The notes: generated by a model from the letters alone, not told the origin. A DNA stretch of 64,000 nt from CBDATB01 sp965199745 (GCA_965199745.1 CBDATB010000007.1:5355-69354); one strand, 5' to 3'; numbered from the stretch's first letter, positions 27,982 through 36,636 are shown. Program-made: numbers and translations.

Positions 27982-28688
27982 AGCCTATAATATTCAACGA
28001 TACCAATAAAAAAGGATAGCATGACAGCCAAAGAGCCTATCATCAAAACAAGCAACTGAAGAGACCCACTGGTAATTAACCCAATCAAAAGCACGGCAAA
28101 ATATGAGGCAGCGACAAAAGTAGCGTATTTTTTCTTTCTTTCGACAAAATTCATTCTAGGGAATAGAAAGGTGTATAATCTAAATAAATACCTAAGAAGA
28201 GCAGGAATTAAAATCCAGCATGATATATCGTAGCATAAATAATAGTAAAAACACATCAGCAGCACAAAAAAAGCATCAATTTCCATATCAAAGTATTGTC
28301 CAAAAAAAGAGCTTTCCTTGAAGTGCCGTGCTGCCTTACCATCGAAAAAATCTAATAGTACGGCAACTAAAAGCAGACAGAAAAGTGTCTGCGCATTGTC
28401 TAAATCTATGAGCAAAAAACTGCAGGTAATAATTAAAAACCGGGTGAGAGTAATTGAGTTGGCAATACCGAAGACAGGCATTGAATACAATAACAATTTA
28501 CGATTTAGAAAAATAAGTACCGCAATAGAGATGGAAAAAACAGGCAATAAAACATACAGATTGTTAAAGAGTAAGACAGCGCAGCTAGTAGCTGTGAGTG
28601 CTAGCGCATTGTAAACACTCCACATTTCAATGGTTTTAGAATTCGGTGACAACAACATAGGAAATATTATGCTGAGTAACTTGCCCAA
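27978..28688 (-). CDS. CDP-alcohol phosphatidyltransferase family enzyme
   Basis: This has 236 residues and about six helices. The complete catalytic signature DxxDGxxARx8Gx3Dx3D is present: DFFDGKAARHFK, then GQYFDMEID, at about residues 111-136. These enzymes displace CMP from a CDP-activated alcohol with a second alcohol, making phosphatidylglycerol phosphate, phosphatidylinositol and similar lipids. It is not recognisably PgsA or PssA. It overlaps the 3' end of the pterin-synthase-like gene by 22 bp. A start at the internal ATG at 28658 would remove most of the overlap. Its presence points to a phospho-alcohol lipid in the cluster product. Confidence 0.88.
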   Translation of the reverse strand: MGKLLSIIFPMLLSPNSKTIEMWSVYNALALTATSCAVLLFNNLYVLLPVFSISIAVLIFLNRKLLLYSMPVFGIANSITLTRFLIITCSFLLIDLDNAQTLFCLLLVAVLLDFFDGKAARHFKESSFFGQYFDMEIDAFFVLLMCFYYYLCYDISCWILIPALLRYLFRLYTFLFPRMNFVERKKKYATFVAASYFAVLLIGLITSGSLQLLVLMIGSLAVMLSFFIGIVEYYRL

Positions 28689-29038
28689 GCGTCGTGTGTT
28701 TCACCCAAAGAAACACTGATACGACCATGGAAAAAGTCTTCGGTTTTTTCTTTTATTTTGTCATGGATATATTTTGCCATAAACTCTGTTGTAGTGAACT
28801 CTTCTTTAAATTGTGGCAGCTCATCCAAATTTTTATAATTAAGTTGGTCGAGTACTTTTTGGGTCAAATGCTTTGCTTTTCCTATATCGATCACCACGTT
28901 GTGTTCATCTAGTTTTGCTGATAAGAACGAAACGTCTACCACATAAGTGGCACCGTGTATGTATTGCGCAGGGCCAAAAAACGAATCATTCAGAGAGTGG
29001 GCAATCATGATGGAATGCCTAACTTTTACTCCATACAT
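28667..29038 (-). CDS. 6-pyruvoyl-tetrahydropterin synthase/QueD-like protein, divergent active site
   Basis: This has 123 residues with the T-fold pattern: an early strand VKVRHSIMIAHSLN with one zinc-ligand His, VVIDIGKAKH and TTTEFMAKYI. In canonical PTPS/QueD the next motif is CxxxHGHxY. Here it reads AQYIHGATY, so the catalytic Cys position and the third zinc His are both Ala. A related form (FGPAQ followed by HGATY) is what I recall from homologues that lie beside a RibD-like reductase and an MDR dehydrogenase in other bacteria. The conserved change suggests a dedicated subfamily with altered chemistry, not a dead QueD. It starts 5 bp after the MDR gene. Confidence 0.82.
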   Translation of the reverse strand: MYGVKVRHSIMIAHSLNDSFFGPAQYIHGATYVVDVSFLSAKLDEHNVVIDIGKAKHLTQKVLDQLNYKNLDELPQFKEEFTTTEFMAKYIHDKIKEKTEDFFHGRISVSLGETHDAWASYSA

Positions 29039-29043
29039 TATAT

Positions 29044-29982
29044 TTAATATTTAATAAGATGTATAAGTCCTTGCGGAAAACTGTTGCGTCTTAGTGAATT
29101 AAAAAATAGCGGCGTATCTTCAAATAAAATTTCGTGAGTAATCAACGAGTCGTAGTTATCATTTAGCAAATAATCAGCTGCTAGGGCTTTGCGTTTAAAA
29201 AAATCAAATTCACACTGTTTTTTTAGTGGAATTTTGGACACCTGACTAGCTATTAACCGCAATCTATTCTTATGAAAATTTGCACCGAGTTTCAATGTTG
29301 ACGAATGAGAGCCATACCAGCTCAATTCTATAATTCTCCCTTCTTCATTAGCATGATCAATACAAAATTGCAGTGCTTTTTCGTTGGCTGTGGTATTAAA
29401 AGCTATATCAAAACCGTTTTGCTTTTCATGGAGATCAAAACCTAATTCTACAGCTTTTTTTTGTCGCCACTCATCGCTTTCAACAATTTTCACTTTAATG
29501 TGGTAATGGTGTTTGAGCGTGGTAGCCAACAAAGACCCTATACTGCCAAAACCACAAATAACTACTTGTGAATTTACTTTCAGTCCGGCATCCCAAATGG
29601 CATTAATAACTGTTTCCATATTGCTTATCAGTGGTATTCTGTGCAGTGGAAGATCTTGGCAATGGCTAAAAATAGACGCCTTATCGACAATACACTTATT
29701 CTGATGTGGATGCATTAGATGAACTTTTGTACTGTCTTCGAGTACGCCGCAAAGTGCATAACCGTAACTGATAGGCAAATCAAAAGTACCTTGCTGAAAA
29801 GGGACACGCATGTAGTTTTCTATGTCTTTGGGTACTTTCCTATCGAGAACCAATTGTTCAGTACCTATACTAATCATGGAGTATTTACTAAAAACGCAAC
29901 AAGTTTGAGATCCAATACATTTGGGTTCGGGGGAAATTCTGATTTCCGACCCTGATGCTGTGTGCCAAAGTGAAGTGATCAC
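29044..29982 (-). CDS. MDR-superfamily (zinc-type alcohol) dehydrogenase
   Basis: This has 312 residues. The N-terminal catalytic domain has SKYSMISIGTEQLVLDRKVP and VPFQQGTFDLPISYGYALCG, a form I associate with the BchC-like and pterin-cluster MDR proteins. The Rossmann motif VVICGFGSIGSLLAT is at about 141-155. The usual zinc-ligand Cys/His of the alcohol dehydrogenases is not obvious, so the enzyme may be zinc-free. It overlaps the RibD-like gene by the 4-bp ATGA. It probably oxidises or reduces an alcohol or ketone group of the pathway intermediate. TarJ-like polyol-phosphate reduction is an alternative idea. Confidence 0.82.
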   Translation of the reverse strand: MITSLWHTASGSEIRISPEPKCIGSQTCCVFSKYSMISIGTEQLVLDRKVPKDIENYMRVPFQQGTFDLPISYGYALCGVLEDSTKVHLMHPHQNKCIVDKASIFSHCQDLPLHRIPLISNMETVINAIWDAGLKVNSQVVICGFGSIGSLLATTLKHHYHIKVKIVESDEWRQKKAVELGFDLHEKQNGFDIAFNTTANEKALQFCIDHANEEGRIIELSWYGSHSSTLKLGANFHKNRLRLIASQVSKIPLKKQCEFDFFKRKALAADYLLNDNYDSLITHEILFEDTPLFFNSLRRNSFPQGLIHLIKY

Positions 29983-30941
29983 GGCAAATAAGCAGTTACC
30001 ATAAAAGAATCGCCAACATGGGTTAAAAGTATATTCTCAAGCTGAAGTGCTTCATTTACGGAATTTATATTAGATAACTGTACGGCTTTTATACCACTTC
30101 CAAATAAAATGGGTGATAGGTGAAACTGAATAGTGTCGGCCAAGCCAGTTTCAATAAAAGCACTGAGCGTAGTGCCGCCACCTTCTACCAATATGGAATC
30201 AATTTTTTCGGCTTTGCATTTTTGCAGCAAGTTTAGCATACATTCTTTTTTTGAATTACCATCAAAAAAAATAATTTTATCAAAACAATTGATCTTGGTA
30301 GTAGATTGGTACTTCAAGCTCCTCAGTAAAAAAGTTTTATCCGAAGAAATTGAGTTCAAGGCAGAGAAATCCCGAGATTTATTCGATAAAATTAACCTTT
30401 TCGGATTTTTACCCGATACATGCCTGACTGTCAGTAAGGGTTTGTCTTTGAAAAAAGTATGGCTACCTACTAAAACAGCGTCAAAAAGTGCACGAAGCCT
30501 GTGCGCATGGACTAAGTTTTCGTAGTTACCTATCTGTTTAGAATCACCGTTAACTGTAGCTAAATAGCCATCTAATGATATAGCTGAGTGAATAAATACA
30601 AAAGGTAATCCTGATTGAACTTGCCCTAAAATACTAGGAACCCAATAATTTTGTAATGTAATAAGTTCATCTTGCATAATCCAGCTGTTGGCATAAAGAG
30701 AAAAACCCTTGTAAGGAAGAGTTATTTTTTTGAACTGACGCTTATAGACTAGAGACTTAACCTGAGGGTTGGCTTTATTGAACAACAATGCTAAAGAAGA
30801 GGTGGGTAAAACGACAGCATCATCAATACACTTAATTTTTGTGATAGACTTACCATTATATTGCCAGCCAAGCAAAGAGGAATCTACCTGATGGTTTTTC
30901 TGGAGAAGTAACAATTTCCAAAGTTTTTCATTTACCTTCAT
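29979..30941 (-). CDS. RibD C-terminal-type (DHFR-like) reductase, stand-alone
   Basis: This has 320 residues from the chosen ATG at 30941. An ATG at 30971 would add ten residues that do not look conserved. The first 110 residues are an unassigned extension. From about residue 112 the RibD_C reductase begins: FVFIHSAISLDGYLATVNG, then RALFDAVLVGSHTF, NPKRLILSN and DSILVEGGGTTLSAFI near the end. The deaminase half of bifunctional RibD is absent, so it is not a normal riboflavin enzyme. The family reduces ribosyl- or pterin-like substrates with NADPH. It is the first gene of the cluster. Confidence 0.85.
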   Translation of the reverse strand: MKVNEKLWKLLLLQKNHQVDSSLLGWQYNGKSITKIKCIDDAVVLPTSSLALLFNKANPQVKSLVYKRQFKKITLPYKGFSLYANSWIMQDELITLQNYWVPSILGQVQSGLPFVFIHSAISLDGYLATVNGDSKQIGNYENLVHAHRLRALFDAVLVGSHTFFKDKPLLTVRHVSGKNPKRLILSNKSRDFSALNSISSDKTFLLRSLKYQSTTKINCFDKIIFFDGNSKKECMLNLLQKCKAEKIDSILVEGGGTTLSAFIETGLADTIQFHLSPILFGSGIKAVQLSNINSVNEALQLENILLTHVGDSFMVTAYLP

Positions 30942-31248
30942 AATTTGGTGCAAGGTTATAGTAATCAACATTTTGCATACATTTTTATATTTGTATACAT
31001 AAACTCATGGTAATTAGGCTTTTATTTTGTGCTAACCAAGTATTTAAAGTTGATTACAGCATAAAGTTAGGACTATTATATTATTTTTTAGTATATTTTT
31101 TTAAATGTATATTTTGTTATTTTTATAACACAGGTTTTCACCGAATATTTACGGCTAGTAGATTAAGTTTTTTAATTTTGTCGGCACATAATACACTAAT
31201 CCTTAATGCTACATGAAATACTCTGGTGCATAAAGATATGTCAGTCTA
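30942..31248. other. 307-bp divergent intergenic region
   Basis: This AT-rich spacer separates the minus-strand cluster from the plus-strand sensor gene and should hold promoters for both. A -7-like element for the sensor gene is listed at 31173-31180. I see no matching element in the minus direction. A hydrophobic 69-codon frame (31007-31216) lacks recognisable similarity and is probably not a gene. Confidence 0.5.
31173..31180 (+). promoter_or_regulatory. Candidate -7 promoter element for the sensor gene
   Basis: TAATTTTG fits TAnnTTTG. A TTTA lies 21 bp upstream as a weak -33 box. The start codon at 31249 is about 68 bp downstream. Confidence 0.35.
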
Positions 31249-34200
31249 ATGAAAACACTACTCAACATCCTGATCTGCTTGATCTTTTTCGCGAGCAAAA
31301 GTTTCGCTCAATACTACGACATCAGCCATTTTACAGTTAAAGACGGTTTAGTTGACAACCATTGCAGCAAGCTCTACTGCGACGAGGCTGGCAACCTATG
31401 GGCTGCCAGCAGAAAAAATGGACTGACCAAGCTCACAGGGAACAATGTTTATGCCATAGACAAACAAGATAATATCAGCGATAACCGTATTTTCGATATA
31501 ATATCCTATGAAAACGCACTGTGGTTTGCGACAGGTAAGGGCATTAATCGATACAACGGTCACGCTTTTGAAGCTTTGCTCACTGAGGACGATAGTGCTA
31601 AAATCAGTGCATTTGCCAAAGGAGACACTGCATTGTATTTCTATCACTTCAACAAAGGCATAGGTATGATATACAAAGGACAAATTTCATGGCTAAAATC
31701 TAAAAAACTCAGTGGTTTGCTAGTAAACCAGTTACTTATTGACTCCTCACAGGAGATATATGTGGGTACACAGGACAAAGGCTTCCTTGTGATAAAAGGT
31801 AATAAAACACTTTGGTTTAACAAAAACGAAGGGCTACCCGATAATGAAGTTTACAGCTTTTATCCTTTATCAGAAGCAAAAGTACTGATTGCTACGGCAA
31901 AGGGAGTCCGAATTTTCGACGGGCATAAAGTATATAAAACAGACAATTATCAAGCACTCGAAGGAAAAAAAGTGTACTGTATTAGTAGTGACTTAAAAAA
32001 GGGTTTGTGGTTTGGTACGAATCAAGGTGCTTACCAAATAGCAGCAGAAAAAATTCTTTTACTTAATGAAAATAACGGGCTAAGCACTCCGGTTTATAGT
32101 ATTGTAGAAGACCTAGAACAAGGTATTTGGTTTGGCACTGGTTCGGGAATTTTCAGGCTAAATAATGAATTTTTAACAGTATATACTACCACATCTGGCC
32201 TGCTCCACAACGATGTATATGGTATTTTGCTAGACAAAAAAAATCAATTATGGATAGGCAGCCCAAAAGGAATAAATACTTTTTTTGAAGGAAAAATTAA
32301 AACAATTTTACGCAGTTCACCCAATTTTAAGCCTCTGTTACACGATAGCAAAAAAAACATATGGAGCAGTACTGACAAAGCACTCGATATGTGGCGAGAT
32401 GGCAAATTAGTCAGAAGCATTCCTACAAAGGTTATTTCAAACAAAAATTACGAGTATTTTAATGCCGCTATTGAATTGTCTTCAGGAGAAATACTTTTCG
32501 GGGGAAACGATGGCTTGAAAAGTTTCGACGGCAACAAACTCAACAGTTTTATTAGTAAAAAAGATCTTCAAGGCAGCACTATCAACGCAATCATACAAAG
32601 CAGTAATGGCATTATTTGGATAGGTACAGAAGGTCAGGGTTTATTTAAGCTAGACAAGCAAGCATTCAATCAATTTACTGCGAAAAACGGACTACCTAAT
32701 AATATAATTAATTCGTTTGCATTAGACCAAAACGATAACCTGTGGGTGGGTACGTCCGGAAATGGGGTTTTTAAAATTAGGCAAAGCAATACGCACTATG
32801 GTTTCACCAGATTTGATGACCTGTCGATTAACTCAAGTAATGTATATGCACTCTACTGCGATAGAAATAATGATATTTGGGCAGGGACTAATAGAGGTTT
32901 AAACAAAATTACTATCTACGAAAACGACCTAGTCAGGGTCAATAATTACGAAAAAATACAGGCATTTAACCGTCTACAAGTCAACCATAATACCATTACA
33001 GGCGACAGAGAGAATCATATTTACGTTGGCACTCACAACGGCTTAGCAGTAATTAATTACAATGAGCATATATTTTCCGCTAAGGGCCCTAAAGTGCAGA
33101 TCAGCGATGTCAAGTTGTTTTATCAAACAGTAAACTGGCAGGATATTACCGATGATATTGTTGCTGGAAGCAATATTCCCAAGAGTGCCACTTTATCGAG
33201 CCACCAAGACCACCTGACGATTATTTTTGAAGCTATCCACCATAATATTCCACAAATGATTACCTACCAGTGGAAACTTGAAGGTTTTGAGACCTCGTGG
33301 TCGAAAGCCACAAAAAGCAATATAGCTATTTATAGAGGGCTGCCTGCGGGCAACTATACATTTATGGTCAGAGCTTGTAACGGAGCAGGTATTTGCAGCG
33401 AAAACCCTGCCGAGTTTTCTTTTGAAATTAACGAGCCTTTCTACCAAACACGAGTTTTTATCATTGGTTTATCTCTGGTAACTATTGTCATTGTTGTGTG
33501 CTACACCCGCCAAAGAATGATAGCATTGAAAAACAGACAAGAAAAACTCGAGAGGCAAGTAAGAATCAGAACCGCAGAAATTGAAGAACAAAAAAGCAAA
33601 ATAGAAATTCAAACTATTAAAATAAGCAAAGCATTAAAAGAAATAGATCGCAAAAACTCTGAACTCACTAAAGTGAACGATAAAATTACAGGCAATATTA
33701 TTTATGCCCGAAAAATTCAAGATGCTATTATCTTTTCTGAAGATATTTTTAAAAAGATGTTCCCCAAAAGTTTTGTCTTTTTAAAACGTAAATCTATTGT
33801 AACGAGTGACTTCTACTGGGCCTGGGAAGTAAAAAACAGCATTTTCATTGCCTTAGCCGACTGCACTGGACATGGCGTTCCAGGTGCACTCATGTCGCTC
33901 ATTGGTTCGGAAAATCTCAAGCATATTCTCAAAAAGGATGCGGCAAAAAGCCCAGCTGAAATACTAGTAAAATTTAATGAAAAAATAAGTAGTACACTCA
34001 ATACCACAGGGGCGACAAAGCAACTCAACGCAGGAATGGATACAGCACTTTGTAAAATTGATAAAAAAACCCACCAAATGACCTTTGCCGGTGCTGGTAG
34101 TCGTTTGATTTATGTACAAAATAATAATTTGGAACTTATTAAAGGAGATTTTGCTAGTATAGGATTGCAGTATAAAGGACTTGAATCCAAGTTTACCAAC

Positions 34201-34467
34201 CACACCATAGACCTATCAATACAAACCAATATCTACTTATTTTCCGACGGATTCTATAATCAATTCAGAGGTGAAGACAACAAAAAATACAAACTCAGTA
34301 GTTTTAAAAAATTTATCGACAGCATATCATCATACAATTTCCATAAGCAGCAAGAAATGCTTGACCAAGAGCTGCGCCAGTGGAAACAAGATGCAGATCA
34401 AACCGATGATATATTAATTATTGGGATGCAATACAGTGCTGAAGAGCAACTAGTTAATAAAGCATAA
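31249..34467 (+). CDS. Two-component-type beta-propeller sensor fused to a SpoIIE/PP2C phosphatase
   Basis: This has 1072 residues. A signal peptide is followed by a periplasmic propeller (about 20-640) built from repeated Reg_prop units with the pattern D..GxLWxGTxxGLxxF (for example NDNLWVGTSGNGVFKI). Next comes a Y_Y_Y domain (about 645-725), one membrane helix (about 733-752) and a coiled coil. The last domain is a cytoplasmic SpoIIE phosphatase (about 815-1062) with ALADCTGHGVPGALMSLIG and the late DQTDDILIIGM metal motif. Instead of a histidine kinase, the usual partner of such propellers, the output is a Ser/Thr phosphatase. It probably controls an anti-sigma-factor antagonist in response to an external ligand. 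No partner gene is adjacent. Confidence 0.93.
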   Translation: MKTLLNILICLIFFASKSFAQYYDISHFTVKDGLVDNHCSKLYCDEAGNLWAASRKNGLTKLTGNNVYAIDKQDNISDNRIFDIISYENALWFATGKGINRYNGHAFEALLTEDDSAKISAFAKGDTALYFYHFNKGIGMIYKGQISWLKSKKLSGLLVNQLLIDSSQEIYVGTQDKGFLVIKGNKTLWFNKNEGLPDNEVYSFYPLSEAKVLIATAKGVRIFDGHKVYKTDNYQALEGKKVYCISSDLKKGLWFGTNQGAYQIAAEKILLLNENNGLSTPVYSIVEDLEQGIWFGTGSGIFRLNNEFLTVYTTTSGLLHNDVYGILLDKKNQLWIGSPKGINTFFEGKIKTILRSSPNFKPLLHDSKKNIWSSTDKALDMWRDGKLVRSIPTKVISNKNYEYFNAAIELSSGEILFGGNDGLKSFDGNKLNSFISKKDLQGSTINAIIQSSNGIIWIGTEGQGLFKLDKQAFNQFTAKNGLPNNIINSFALDQNDNLWVGTSGNGVFKIRQSNTHYGFTRFDDLSINSSNVYALYCDRNNDIWAGTNRGLNKITIYENDLVRVNNYEKIQAFNRLQVNHNTITGDRENHIYVGTHNGLAVINYNEHIFSAKGPKVQISDVKLFYQTVNWQDITDDIVAGSNIPKSATLSSHQDHLTIIFEAIHHNIPQMITYQWKLEGFETSWSKATKSNIAIYRGLPAGNYTFMVRACNGAGICSENPAEFSFEINEPFYQTRVFIIGLSLVTIVIVVCYTRQRMIALKNRQEKLERQVRIRTAEIEEQKSKIEIQTIKISKALKEIDRKNSELTKVNDKITGNIIYARKIQDAIIFSEDIFKKMFPKSFVFLKRKSIVTSDFYWAWEVKNSIFIALADCTGHGVPGALMSLIGSENLKHILKKDAAKSPAEILVKFNEKISSTLNTTGATKQLNAGMDTALCKIDKKTHQMTFAGAGSRLIYVQNNNLELIKGDFASIGLQYKGLESKFTNHTIDLSIQTNIYLFSDGFYNQFRGEDNKKYKLSSFKKFIDSISSYNFHKQQEMLDQELRQWKQDADQTDDILIIGMQYSAEEQLVNKA

Positions 34468-34472
34468 AAAAC

Positions 34473-35138
34473 TTGTCAGAACAAATGATGCTAAAGGCAG
34501 TAAATATTACCAAAAACTATCGGCAAATTTCTATATTGAAAGGCATTGATTTATCTGTAAAAAAGGGAGAAGTTGTTTCTGTTGTCGGGGCATCAGGAGC
34601 AGGAAAAAGCACTTTGCTCCATATTTTAGGCACGCTGGATAGGGCGGATAGCGGAGAAGTGTGGATTAATCAGACAAAATTGTCTGAATTAAAAACAGAT
34701 GCCTTAGCATCGTTCAGAAATAAAGAAATAGGGTTTATATTTCAGTTTCACAACCTGTTGCCTGAATTTTCTGCGCTAGAAAATATCTGTATACCCGGAA
34801 TGATCGGTGGTAGTTCAAAAAAAAAACTCAAGCAAAAAGCAAAACAACTACTTAATTTACTCGGGCTTGAAAACCGCAGCACACATAAACCCTCAGAACT
34901 CTCTGGAGGCGAGCAGCAGCGGGTAGCCGTGGCAAGAGCACTCATCAACGACCCTTCCATCATTTTTGCAGATGAGCCAGGCGGCAACCTAGACTCGAAA
35001 AATGCCACACAACTCCACGAGTTATTTTTCTATTTAAGAGACAAATTCAACCAAACTTTTGTTATTGTTACACATAATCGCAGCTTTGCTGGTTTGGCAG
35101 ACAAAACACTTGAAATCGTAGATGGTAAAATTGCTTAG
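34473..35138 (+). CDS. lolD: LolD-like ABC transporter ATP-binding protein
   Basis: This has 221 residues. Walker A GASGAGKSTLLHILGTLD, the signature LSGGEQQRVAVARAL and Walker B IIFADEPGGNLDS are typical of the MacB/LolD/FtsE subfamily. The GGNLDS and GTLDRADSGEVW segments resemble LolD, the ATPase that releases lipoproteins from the inner membrane. No LolC/E permease is adjacent. The start could be the TTG at 34473 or the ATGs at 34485 or 34488. The first lies only 6 bp after the sensor gene, so the genes are probably co-transcribed. Confidence 0.88.
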   Translation: MSEQMMLKAVNITKNYRQISILKGIDLSVKKGEVVSVVGASGAGKSTLLHILGTLDRADSGEVWINQTKLSELKTDALASFRNKEIGFIFQFHNLLPEFSALENICIPGMIGGSSKKKLKQKAKQLLNLLGLENRSTHKPSELSGGEQQRVAVARALINDPSIIFADEPGGNLDSKNATQLHELFFYLRDKFNQTFVIVTHNRSFAGLADKTLEIVDGKIA

Positions 35139-35368
35139 CACATGTTTTTGGGCTTTACTTGAGATATTAATGCATAAACGCAAACATTTTTCTCTAAAAA
35201 ATAGTTGATCGAGATTATACATGTTCGATGAAATTTTTCGTTTTCACTACAGTATCACCACAAAATTTTTATGCGAGTGCCATATTTGAGAAAAACTAAA
35301 GCTCATCACTCCATATCGATGAGTAAGAGATTTATTAATCAAGCTAGTACCAAATGAATAAATAAAAA

Positions 35369-35977
35369 TTGGATAAGATAAAATTGGAAATATTGGGTTT
35401 ATCTACGAGCCACTCACAGTCAGGATCGTTTGCGTTAGTCTTGGAAGAGGGGGAAAATCTCAAAAGGCTGCCTATCATCATCGGCATGTTTGAAGCGCGA
35501 GCTATCGCCATAGAAATGGAGAAAATCGTTTCTAAGCGTCCCATGACGCACGACTTATTCAAATCTATATCATTAAGTTTTGGCATTGAAATAAAGCAAA
35601 TCATTATATCGGATTTGAAAGAAGGCGTATTTTACGCCAAATTAGTATGTAAAGACAAAAGTGGCAAACGCGTAGAACTCGACGCACGTCCCTCAGATGC
35701 CATTGCCATTGGCATCCGATTCGATGCTCCTATATACGCAACCAAAAAGGTAATGGATGAAGCAAGTATTGATATGAGTGATGTCGAGCAGGAAGAAGCA
35801 GAAACAAATCTAGGGCAAGAAACCGAAAATATAAAAGCTAAAAAGGTCAATACCGTCGACCTTAGTGTACTTAATGAAAAATCTATCGAAGAGCTACAAC
35901 AGATGATTCAACAAGCTGTTACAGAAGAAAATTACGAAAAAGCAGCGAAAATAAGAGATGAAATTAGTAAGAGATAG
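35369..35977 (+). CDS. Bifunctional nuclease family protein (DUF151) with UVR motif
   Basis: This has 202 residues and uses a TTG start; the nearby ATG is followed by a stop. The N-terminal 140 residues form the DUF151 fold, with LEILGLSTSHSQSGSFALVL, PIIIGMFEARAIAIEME, DARPSDAIAIGIRFDAPIY and an internal VELDA. The C-terminus (about 168-202) is a UvrB/UvrC helical hairpin, KSIEELQQMIQQAVTEENYE, as in Bacteroidota homologues. DUF151 members have been reported as DNase/RNase in plants. The bacterial role is uncertain. It stands alone between lolD and the convergent CoA pyrophosphatase. Confidence 0.88.
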   Translation: MDKIKLEILGLSTSHSQSGSFALVLEEGENLKRLPIIIGMFEARAIAIEMEKIVSKRPMTHDLFKSISLSFGIEIKQIIISDLKEGVFYAKLVCKDKSGKRVELDARPSDAIAIGIRFDAPIYATKKVMDEASIDMSDVEQEEAETNLGQETENIKAKKVNTVDLSVLNEKSIEELQQMIQQAVTEENYEKAAKIRDEISKR

Positions 35978-35985
35978 TAATACAC

Positions 35986-36636
35986 TCACTCATTTTTTTT
36001 AGCTATTTCATCGTAAATATACAAAAATTCACTGAGTATCATTGCAGTAGCACCCCACACAGTTTGCCCAAAAATATCGTAAGTGGGAGTTTTTACTTCT
36101 AAGCCAGGCCCGGTAGGTATTACTTGCAAACCTATATTACTTTCATCTTGTATAAGGACTAAGGGTACATCAAAAACTTGTACTACTTCTCTGGCATCTG
36201 GCAGGTAATGCTGCTTTCGTTCACTAAAAGCCACCACGGGCGTCACCAACATATTGCTAGGTGGAATATACAATGTAGAAAGCGTACCCAACACGGTGCT
36301 TTGATCTAATAAAACCCCAATTTCCTCTTTTACCTCCCTGAGTGCCGTATGTACCAATGAAATATCTTGTTCCTCTACTTTACCGCCAGGCAAAGCAACC
36401 TGTCCACTATGGACTCCGTCATACTCGGGGCGTAAAATAAGGGGAAAAGAAAAAGACTTCTGATCAGGAGATAAAAGCAGCAATACTGCCGAACTTCGCG
36501 CATCGGAGCGAATAGCCAAACCTGCTTTTTTGCGTACTTCTGAACTCATGCGCTCATGGGCAATAGCACCGGGTAGAGGCTGAGACAACCTCTCGCCAAT
36601 ACGGGCTACAAAGTCTTGACAGGTCATACTTTTCAA
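35986..36636 (-). CDS. Nudix CoA pyrophosphatase
   Basis: This has 216 residues. The Nudix box GGKVEEQDISLVHTALREVK, ending EEIGV, carries the Mg-binding Glu residues. The preceding LILRPEYDGVHSGQVALPGG is the UPF0035 motif that marks coenzyme A/acyl-CoA diphosphatases, which split CoA into 3',5'-ADP and 4'-phosphopantetheine. The N-terminus RMSSEVRKKAGLAIRSDARS also fits. It is convergent with the DUF151 gene and follows batD on the same strand with a 31-bp gap. Confidence 0.9.
   Translation of the reverse strand: MKSMTCQDFVARIGERLSQPLPGAIAHERMSSEVRKKAGLAIRSDARSSAVLLLLSPDQKSFSFPLILRPEYDGVHSGQVALPGGKVEEQDISLVHTALREVKEEIGVLLDQSTVLGTLSTLYIPPSNMLVTPVVAFSERKQHYLPDAREVVQVFDVPLVLIQDESNIGLQVIPTGPGLEVKTPTYDIFGQTVWGATAMILSEFLYIYDEIAKKNE

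Noticed and set aside
30972..30993. TTTG and TATATTTG as a plus-strand promoter before the sensor gene
   Set aside because: The two boxes are only 10 bp apart, too close for the Bacteroidota spacing of about 19-21 bp.
31007..31216. Hydrophobic 69-codon frame in the divergent region
   Set aside because: Its hydrophobic, Phe/Tyr-rich composition is what AT-rich DNA gives by chance, and there is no ribosome binding site or recognised family.
35302..35323. Six-base-pair hairpin CTCATC/GATGAG upstream of the DUF151 gene
   Set aside because: The stem is short with a 10-nt loop and no U-run, so it could easily occur by chance.
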